Shown here: piece by piece, positions 56,464 to 64,000 of the stretch
Layout of the letters: every line of letters begins with the position of its first letter
Numbering within the stretch: position 1 is the stretch's first letter
NCBI RefSeq assembly: GCF_034353875.1
Contig: NZ_CP133784.1
Location: forward strand, 868,001-932,000
DNA length: 64,000 nucleotides
Direction: 5' to 3'
Source of the DNA: Pseudomonas sp. MH9.2
GTDB lineage: Bacteria; Pseudomonadota; Gammaproteobacteria; Pseudomonadales; Pseudomonadaceae
Notes under the pieces: generated by a model
The model's database searches: none
What the model was told of the DNA's origin: nothing
What the model saw: the letters and a program-made list of their open reading frames with translations, nothing else
Position numbers and translations under genes: made by a program

Positions 56464-57393
56464 ATGTCTTCTGTATTGAATGTATTGCTGCCGATCTTCG
56501 CCCTGATCCTCATCGGTTTTGTATGCCGACGCACCCATCGTCTGGGCCCGAACGCGGCCTCGGAAATCAACCGCATGGTGGTGTGGCTGTGTCTGCCCGC
56601 GCTGTTATTCACGGCGACTGCCACCGCAACCTGGGAGAAAATCTGGCACCCAGGCTTTGTGCTCGCGTTTACAGGCAGCACGCTTGCGATGTTCGTGCTG
56701 ACCCTGTTACTTCGCTGGAAAAAGAGTGGCCACTTCGCCGATGCCAGTATTGATGCACTCAGCGCGTCCTATGCCAATACCGGCTATATCGGCATACCGC
56801 TGTGCATCATGGTGCTGGGGCCAGAGGGTCTTGAACCGGCTCTGATTGCGTCCTTGCTGGTGGTCTGTGTGTTGTTCGGGCTGGCGCTGGTGTGCATCGA
56901 GATCGGTTTACAGAGCGAGCGTCGGGTGCATCGCATCGTGCTCAAGGTGCTACTCGCGCTGGCGAAAAACCCCTTGGTGGTCTCGCCGATTCTGGGCGCC
57001 TGCTGGGCCTATACCGGCGTGCCGCTGCCCGGGGCACTTGAAAAATTCTTGAGCCTGCTCGGCGCAGCAACCACACCGTGTGCACTGATCTCACTCGGGC
57101 TGTTCCTCGCCCAGAAACAGCAAGGCCCACGGCAAGGCGCAACGATGCTGGTACTGATAAAGCTGATCGCGCATCCACTGCTGACCTGGTTTCTGGTGTT
57201 CCGCGTATTCCACCTGCCGCCGTTGTGGGCCAATTCGGCGCTATTACTCAGCGCGCTTCCCACAGGTACCGGGCCGTTCATGCTGGCCGAATACTACCGG
57301 CGCGAGGCATCAGTGGTTTCAAGCACGATTCTGATCTCGACCCTTGGCTCGCTGGTGACCCTGTCGATCTGTCTGTACGTCATCAACGGATGA
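56464..57393 (+). CDS. AEC-family (auxin efflux carrier-like) transporter
   Basis: The 309-residue inner-membrane protein has about ten hydrophobic helices in two halves. Motifs include SSVLNVLLPIFALILIGFVC at the start, LSASYANTGYIGIPLCIMVL with the conserved NTGYxGxP, LAKNPLVVSPILGACWAYTG, LGAATTPCALISLGLFLAQK and ALPTGTGPFMLAEYYRREAS. Members export or import small organic acids such as malate or malonate. The substrate cannot be predicted here. Confidence 0.88.
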   Translation: MSSVLNVLLPIFALILIGFVCRRTHRLGPNAASEINRMVVWLCLPALLFTATATATWEKIWHPGFVLAFTGSTLAMFVLTLLLRWKKSGHFADASIDALSASYANTGYIGIPLCIMVLGPEGLEPALIASLLVVCVLFGLALVCIEIGLQSERRVHRIVLKVLLALAKNPLVVSPILGACWAYTGVPLPGALEKFLSLLGAATTPCALISLGLFLAQKQQGPRQGATMLVLIKLIAHPLLTWFLVFRVFHLPPLWANSALLLSALPTGTGPFMLAEYYRREASVVSSTILISTLGSLVTLSICLYVING

Positions 57394-57413
57394 CGCACAG
57401 CCGAACCCGGTAC

Positions 57414-58520
57414 TCAGTCGAGTCGGCGGCCACGCTCTCTCAGGTACTCAAGCACCGCCGCATGATCGCCGGAAAACTCGATACGCGGCCCTTTGCTGTC
57501 TCTCTGATAGGCATACATGGGGTCGTAATACTCACTCAGCATCCCGATGATCCAGTCCCGGTGCAGATTGACCGCACCGGACTTTTCCTGCTCGATCAGT
57601 GCACTGTCCATGATCAAGGCCAGGCGCTGGTAGCGCTCTCCGCCCAGACGTTTGACGATGCCTGACAAGCTCTGGCGCAGGTGCGCAGCAAAGACGCCAA
57701 AGCCCTGCTCGATGCCATGAACACCTATGAACTCGGCGCACAAATCGATCACATAATCTTTAAGAATTCGCTCGACCCGATCCTCGAAGCGCTCCTCAAG
57801 CCAGACCAGCGGGTACTTCTGCATGCCCTGGAACAATGTCAGCGGGATCGCGCGGCTACCGACAACACGCCCCTCGTCCTCGAGAACGAACTGACTGATA
57901 CCTCCAGCACGCTTTTTGAGAATGTCGATCGCCAAGGCATTCTCGAAACTGATCTGCACCGGTTGCGGCGTCGCATGCTTGCCGAAACTGGAGCCGCGGT
58001 GATTCGCGAGCCCCTCTAAATCTAGGGCATTGGCCAACTGCGTCAATACTTCGGTCTTGCCGGAGCCTGTCAGCCCGGCCACCAGCACAAAATCGCACTC
58101 GGCCACCGCGCTATCAGTAACGTCGATCAGGTACGTTCGCAGAGCCTTGTAACCACCGATAACCCGTGGATACTCGATCCCGGCCTCGCTCTTGAGCCAT
58201 TGCTGGGTCAGTTGCGAGCGTAATCCTCCCCGAAAGCAATACAGGTAGCCCTGAGGTTGGGAATGGGCAAAGTCCAACCAGGCCTCGATGCGCGCTTGTT
58301 TGGTCTGGCCGGACACCAGTTGATGGCCCAGTTCAATGGCCGCCTGCTGCCCTTGCTGCTTATAGCAGGTGCCCACTTTCTCCCGTTCCAGATCGTTCAT
58401 CAGTGGCCGATTGCACGCCAGGGGAAAAGCACCTTTGTCGAATTCGACCGGCGCACGAACGTCCATCAAGGGGCGGTCGTTGAGAAAAATGTCGCGGTAG
58501 TCGGTGCTGTTTTGACGCAT
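57414..58520 (-). CDS. selU: tRNA 2-selenouridine synthase
   Basis: The 368-residue protein (also called MnmH or YbbB) has an N-terminal rhodanese domain with the catalytic C95 in [12 protein letters not shown] and a C-terminal P-loop domain with GLTGSGKTE at about 149-157. It converts 2-thiouridine at the tRNA wobble base to 2-selenouridine using selenophosphate. Its start overlaps the selD stop by one base (TGATG), pairing the user with the selenium donor. It converges on the AEC gene with 20 bases between them. Confidence 0.95.
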   Translation of the reverse strand: MRQNSTDYRDIFLNDRPLMDVRAPVEFDKGAFPLACNRPLMNDLEREKVGTCYKQQGQQAAIELGHQLVSGQTKQARIEAWLDFAHSQPQGYLYCFRGGLRSQLTQQWLKSEAGIEYPRVIGGYKALRTYLIDVTDSAVAECDFVLVAGLTGSGKTEVLTQLANALDLEGLANHRGSSFGKHATPQPVQISFENALAIDILKKRAGGISQFVLEDEGRVVGSRAIPLTLFQGMQKYPLVWLEERFEDRVERILKDYVIDLCAEFIGVHGIEQGFGVFAAHLRQSLSGIVKRLGGERYQRLALIMDSALIEQEKSGAVNLHRDWIIGMLSEYYDPMYAYQRDSKGPRIEFSGDHAAVLEYLRERGRRLD

Positions 58521-59554
58521 CAGAACACCTCAACCGCGTGACGCTGTCGGCCCACGAATTCGCCAATTACAGACAACTCCAGCCCCAGTTCAGAGGCCAG
58601 CGCAAGGAAGTTCGCTTGCTCACCCTCTTCGACGGCAACCAGAAGACCGCCACTGGTTTGCGGATCGCACAACAGCAACTTCTGCATTTGCGTCAACGCG
58701 GTGATGCGCTCGCCGTAACTGTCGAAATTACGGTGGGTCCCACCCGGGACGCAGCCCTGCTCAAGATAGAAGTCGACACTGGCCAATCGAGGTACGGCTG
58801 CAAAGTCGAGGCGCGCTGTCAGTTGGCTACCGTCCGCCATCTCCACCAGGTGGCCAAGCAAGCCAAAACCGGTGACATCGGTCATCGCCTTGACCCCCTC
58901 CAGCTTGCCGAAACGGCTGCCGGGCTTGTTCAATGCGCACATCATGTCGCGCGCCACCCCTTGATCCTCTGCGCGCAATACACCCTTTTTCTCGGCCGTG
59001 GTGAGAATACCGATGCCCAAAGGCTTGGTCAGATAGAGCTTGCAACCTTCGGTCGCGGTGTCATTGCGCTTCATGAATCGCTTCTCGACCAATCCCGTCA
59101 CTGCCAGACCAAAAATAGGCTCCGGCGTATCAATCGAATGCCCACCCGCCAGCGGGATGCCGGCAGCATCACAGGCTGCACGCCCGCCGCGAATCACTTC
59201 ACGGGCAACTTCCGGCGCCAGCACATTGACCGGCCAACCCAGAATTGCAATCGCCATCAACGGATCACCGCCCATGGCGTAGATATCGCTGATGGCATTG
59301 GTGGCGGCAATCCGTCCGAAATCGTATGGATCATCGACGATAGGCATGAAGAAATCGGTGGTCGACACCACACCGCGCTCCTCATCGATGGCGTACACCG
59401 CCGCGTCGTCGCGCGATGCATTGCCAACCCAGAGTTTTGGATCAAGGTTCTGCGCACCACTGCCAGCCAGAATCACCTCCAGCACCTGTGGAGAGATTTT
59501 GCAGCCGCAACCTGCACCGTGACTGTACTGGGTAAGGCGAATCGGCGAGCTCAT
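58520..59554 (-). CDS. selD: Selenophosphate synthetase (selenide, water dikinase)
   Basis: The ATG at 59554 follows AGAGGTG by about six bases; the upstream in-frame extension is not homologous. The 344-residue enzyme has the catalytic cysteine C17 (Cys form, not selenocysteine) in [12 protein letters not shown], plus [59 protein letters not shown] and [16 protein letters not shown]. It makes selenophosphate from selenide and ATP for SelU and, where present, selenocysteine synthesis. Confidence 0.96.
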   Translation of the reverse strand: MSSPIRLTQYSHGAGCGCKISPQVLEVILAGSGAQNLDPKLWVGNASRDDAAVYAIDEERGVVSTTDFFMPIVDDPYDFGRIAATNAISDIYAMGGDPLMAIAILGWPVNVLAPEVAREVIRGGRAACDAAGIPLAGGHSIDTPEPIFGLAVTGLVEKRFMKRNDTATEGCKLYLTKPLGIGILTTAEKKGVLRAEDQGVARDMMCALNKPGSRFGKLEGVKAMTDVTGFGLLGHLVEMADGSQLTARLDFAAVPRLASVDFYLEQGCVPGGTHRNFDSYGERITALTQMQKLLLCDPQTSGGLLVAVEEGEQANFLALASELGLELSVIGEFVGRQRHAVEVF

Positions 59555-60086
59555 CTGTGCACCTCTGAATATCAAGTGCACCGATTCTAACAGAGCGGCC
59601 AAGCGTGATAGGCGCTTTGGTTCGAAAGCCTGCTCAACGCACCGCGCCTCAGTGAGAGCAAAAAGTATGACAATTTGACAAATAACCGCTCTGGCACAAA
59701 AAAGCAGGCTAGAATCCGCGTACACCTTTTTATCAAGGCAGATTGTGCCTTCCCCCAACGAGCCCTGCCGCCTTGATGGAGGACTCCAAGCGCTCGCTCG
59801 AAGCGCGGGAGCAGATTAGCGGCCTGACTTCGCCCTGTGTAGGGAGCGGCAATTGCCGCCCTTGGCATATAAAGCCATCCCTGAATAGCAGCCACACCAC
59901 TTCACTGCACGCGCATGTTTTATAGTTGATAAGCGTAGAGGCTAACTGCTATCACCCACACCTGAAATCAATAGGCCTCCGCACTATCATTACGCCCTTG
60001 ATTTAGCATGAGCCATCGTTAGGGAGTAACCCATAACTCGTATGGCTTTACATCATTAAACATTAACTCTTCTGGACATATTTACC
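59555..60086. other. Intergenic between selD and the Aer-like gene
   Basis: About 530 bases, divergent promoters expected. No credible gene. A GC-rich stretch at 59820-59870 holds an imperfect palindrome (GCGGCAATTGCCGC), and the right half becomes AT-rich before the Aer-like gene. Confidence 0.4.
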
Positions 60087-61652
60087 TTGCGAACTGCCCG
60101 TACTACCACTGCTGTCGAGCAAATATTTCCGGCTCAACAACGCCTGATTTCAGCGACTGATACCAGCGGAAAAATCACCTATTGCAACAGCGAGTTCGCC
60201 CAGATAAGCGGTTACTCTCAACAAGAGCTGATCGGCAGCCCTCACAACCTGGTGCGTCACCCCGACATGCCACCTGCTGTTTTTGCGCTGATGTGGCGTT
60301 ATTTGAAAGCGGGAAAAAGCTGGATGGGTGTTGTAAAAAATCGCTGTAAGAACGGAGATTTTTATTGGGTCAGCGCGTACGTAACCCCCATTCTTGAAGA
60401 GGGCAAGTTAGTCGGCTACGAGTCCGTCAGGGTCAAGCCGACCCGACAGCAGATAGACCGAGCACATCGGCTGTACGAGCGTTTGCGTGCCGGTAAAAAT
60501 GCCGTGTCCACAAAACATCACCTGGCTGCTTTTGCCGGGCAAATGCTTTTCCCCGCAATAGCGGCTGTTCTCGCCATTGGCGCTACTAACTACCTGCCCA
60601 ATCCGGTCGCCCAGGCCGCGACCGCCGGGTTATTTTTAATCGTAGGTGTGTGGTCATATAAACGGATCGGGCGCCAACTAAAGCACATCATTGAAAGTGC
60701 ACCTGACGCGTTTACAGACCCGGTGAGTGCGCTCACCTATAGCGACGCCTATGGCCCGTCGGCGCAGCTGGCGATGATACTGATCAGTGAAGACGCCCGG
60801 CTCAAGACTGCCCTCACGCGCCTGAGCGATCTCGCTTCCCAGGTGTCTGAGGCGGCGGCACACTCCTCACTGCTTTCCAGCCAGACTGAACAGGCTTTGC
60901 TTGAGCAAAGAGCCGAAACTGACATGACGGCCGCTGCCATGACTCAAATGGCCGCGTCGATCAACGAGGTGTCCGGTCATGTGCAACACACTGCACATGA
61001 AGCACAAACAGCACATGAACTGGCTCAACGGGCTGGCGAAGTGGCCGGGACGTCTAGAGAAGCCATTCAACTGCTGGCAAGCACTGTAACCAACATCAGC
61101 AACGCCGTGGATAACCTGGCCAACGAAACTCAGCAGATCATGAGTGCTGCAGGGATGATTCAATCCATTGCCGACCAAACCAACCTGCTTGCCCTCAACG
61201 CCGCCATTGAAGCAGCCAGAGCCGGTGAACAAGGTCGGGGCTTTGCAGTAGTGGCCGATGAGGTCCGCGCACTGGCCGGCAAAACTCGCGAATCAACCCA
61301 GCAAATTCAACACGTCATTGAAACCCTGAAAAAGGGTGCCGATGAGGCTGTCAGCATTGCCCGGATGGGCATCAACGAGGCCGATCACGGTGTCCTGCAA
61401 GTCATTGAGGCACAACAGGCACTTCAGGGAATCCGGGAAGCCGTTGAGCGCATCAGCAGCATGAGTCACCAGATGGCAGCGGCTTCAGAAGAGCAGGCCC
61501 ATGTCGCTGAAGATATAGCCCGGCAAATCAATAATGTTGCAGGGACCGTTGAGACAACAGCAAACAATGCACATGCAGCGGTGATGCGTGGCAACGAACT
61601 GGAAAGTACATCTCGTGGTTTGCGCGCGCTGGTTGAACGGTTTAACCGGTGA
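60087..61652 (+). CDS. aer: Aer-like PAS-domain aerotaxis/energy-taxis receptor
   Basis: The only suitable start is a TTG at 60087 (next residues [20 protein letters not shown]), since no in-frame ATG precedes the PAS domain. The 521-residue protein has an N-terminal PAS domain (about 20-115; [53 protein letters not shown]) that in Aer binds FAD. It has a short membrane hairpin (about 150-195), a HAMP-like region and an MCP signalling domain with [20 protein letters not shown]. It has no periplasmic sensor, as in Aer. It should respond to redox state. Confidence 0.9.
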   Translation: MRTARTTTAVEQIFPAQQRLISATDTSGKITYCNSEFAQISGYSQQELIGSPHNLVRHPDMPPAVFALMWRYLKAGKSWMGVVKNRCKNGDFYWVSAYVTPILEEGKLVGYESVRVKPTRQQIDRAHRLYERLRAGKNAVSTKHHLAAFAGQMLFPAIAAVLAIGATNYLPNPVAQAATAGLFLIVGVWSYKRIGRQLKHIIESAPDAFTDPVSALTYSDAYGPSAQLAMILISEDARLKTALTRLSDLASQVSEAAAHSSLLSSQTEQALLEQRAETDMTAAAMTQMAASINEVSGHVQHTAHEAQTAHELAQRAGEVAGTSREAIQLLASTVTNISNAVDNLANETQQIMSAAGMIQSIADQTNLLALNAAIEAARAGEQGRGFAVVADEVRALAGKTRESTQQIQHVIETLKKGADEAVSIARMGINEADHGVLQVIEAQQALQGIREAVERISSMSHQMAAASEEQAHVAEDIARQINNVAGTVETTANNAHAAVMRGNELESTSRGLRALVERFNR

Positions 61653-61738
61653 CCCGTTGCAGGAACACTGTGTTTGGGAGAGTTCCATAACATGACGTCA
61701 CCCTGTGCAGACCTCACTGTCCGGCGATAGATACCGGT

Positions 61739-61768
61739 GCTCATCCACCTTCATGCGGGTGGATGAGC
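61739..61768. terminator. Bidirectional stem-loop between convergent aer and ilvE
   Basis: GCTCATCCACC (61739-61749) pairs perfectly with GGTGGATGAGC (61758-61768) with an eight-base loop. It sits between convergent genes, 86 bases after the aer stop and 27 before the ilvE stop. No long T tract is present on either side, so efficiency is uncertain. Confidence 0.6.
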
Positions 61769-61795
61769 CCATACAGTGTATGCAGGGGGCTGTTA

Positions 61796-62815
61796 TCAGA
61801 CTTTCACGATCCAGCCTTCAGGCGCTTCGATATCGCCTGTTTGCACGCCCGTGAGTTCGTTATAGAGCCGCTGAGTCACGGGCCCTACTTCTTCTTCACT
61901 GTAGAACACGTGCAACTTACCTTGGTACTCAATGCCGCCAATCGGTGTAATCACCGCAGCCGTACCGCAGGCGCCGGCTTCCTTGAACTCATCAAGGCGG
62001 TCGATAAACACATCGCCCTCGATGACTTTCAGGCCCAGGCGAGTTTGCGCCAGCTCGATCAACGACAAGCGAGTAATACCAGGGAGTACCGAAGGTGACT
62101 TCGGTGTCACGAACTCATCATTGCGCGTAATAGCGAAGAAGTTGGCAGACCCCACTTCTTCAATTTTCGAATGGGTTAGGGGGTCCAAGTAAATGCAGTC
62201 GGCGAAGTTATGCTTCTTGGCTTCTGAATTGGGCATCAGGCTCGCGGCGTAGTTACCGCCCACTTTGGCGGCCCCGGTACCATTGGGTGCAGCCCGGTCA
62301 TAGCTGGAAATCACGAAGTTGTTCGGTTTCAAGCCGCCTTTGAAGTAGGCGCCCACCGGCATGCAGAAGATCGAGAAAATGAACTCCGGTGCCGTACGCA
62401 CGCCAATGTTATCGCCAACCCCGATGATGAAGGGGCGCAGGTATAGCGCTCCGCCTGTGCCATAGGGGGGGATGAAGCGCTCGTTGGCGCGCACGACTTG
62501 CTTGCAGGCTTCAATGAAGACATCAGAAGGAACAGGAGGCATCAGCAACCTGGCACAGCTGCGCTGCATGCGTAGCGCGTTCTGGTCGGGGCGGAACAGA
62601 TTGATCGACCCGTCCTTGCAGCGATACGCCTTGAGCCCTTCGAAGCACTGCTGACCGTAGTGAAGGGCTGTCGAGCCTTCGCTGATGTGCAACACGTTGT
62701 CTTCTGTCAGGGTGCCTTCCTGCCAGGCACCGTTGCGCCAGTAAGACAAATAGCGCAGATCTGTCTTGATGTAATCGAATCCCAGCTTGTCCCACTTTAT
62801 GCTTTCGTAACCCAT
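61796..62815 (-). CDS. ilvE: Branched-chain amino acid aminotransferase
   Basis: The start at 62815 (MGYESIKWDKLGFDYIKTDL) has GAGGG just upstream; the family begins here. The 339-residue PLP fold IV enzyme shows LHYGQQCFEGLKAYRCKDGS, FRPDQNALRMQRSCARLLMP, the PLP lysine at about K184 in AAKVGGNYAAS, and EVGSANFFAITRNDEFVTPK. It interconverts leucine, isoleucine and valine with their 2-oxo acids. It appears monocistronic. Confidence 0.94.
   Translation of the reverse strand: MGYESIKWDKLGFDYIKTDLRYLSYWRNGAWQEGTLTEDNVLHISEGSTALHYGQQCFEGLKAYRCKDGSINLFRPDQNALRMQRSCARLLMPPVPSDVFIEACKQVVRANERFIPPYGTGGALYLRPFIIGVGDNIGVRTAPEFIFSIFCMPVGAYFKGGLKPNNFVISSYDRAAPNGTGAAKVGGNYAASLMPNSEAKKHNFADCIYLDPLTHSKIEEVGSANFFAITRNDEFVTPKSPSVLPGITRLSLIELAQTRLGLKVIEGDVFIDRLDEFKEAGACGTAAVITPIGGIEYQGKLHVFYSEEEVGPVTQRLYNELTGVQTGDIEAPEGWIVKV

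Positions 62816-64000
<1,185 letters not shown>

Overview
The window looks like chromosomal DNA of a fluorescent-group Pseudomonas. The evidence is a high-GC backbone, Pseudomonas-type proteins (a PA2572-like YN-GYP response regulator, paired amino-acid chemoreceptors, a full phn operon, SelD/SelU, a Pseudomonas-type MltA) and very dense gene packing with ATGA and TGATG overlaps. This assignment comes from reading proteins by eye, not from a database search.

Left part (1-9.1 kb): the end of a probable NIS-siderophore locus (synthetase tail plus PLP decarboxylase), then a YN-GYP response regulator on the minus strand. Divergent from it runs a signalling operon: REC-GGDEF-EAL protein, periplasmic di-haem cytochrome c peroxidase, membrane histidine kinase and REC-histidine kinase. 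The last three overlap by ATGA. The two REC domains are paralogues sharing an unusual insertion.

Accessory region (9.2-27 kb): a complete IS1182-family element with 21-bp inverted repeats; an AT-richer tandem-repeat (solenoid-like) gene broken by a frameshift, followed by a DUF2845 protein; a decayed IS1182-type transposase; and a 1167-residue helicase-phospholipase D fusion resembling the single-gene Mokosh type II anti-phage system. Next come a fatty acid hydroxylase/FMN reductase pair with a divergent AraC regulator, then a graveyard of fragments (IS30 transposase tail, SGNH hydrolase, ZnuA-type binding protein). MltA, DUF3303, gamma-glutamyltransferase and a broken TssB-TssC remnant close this stretch.

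Backbone (27-44 kb): a dCache chemoreceptor, tRNA-Asn, SodC, a SRPBCC protein, and a complete minus-strand C-P lyase operon phnCDEFGHIJKLMNP with a candidate Pho box. A second, paralogous chemoreceptor sits just upstream of phnC.

Right part (44-64 kb): a D-Ala-D-Ala uptake/hydrolysis operon (RpiR-type regulator, ddpX, ddpABCDF) beside a stand-alone PBP2. Then follow a FetAB-type exporter, an rRNA-type methyltransferase, an AEC transporter, selD-selU, an Aer-like receptor and ilvE. The window ends inside an N-ATPase-type atpD, which suggests a second, ion-translocating ATPase beside the housekeeping F-ATPase.
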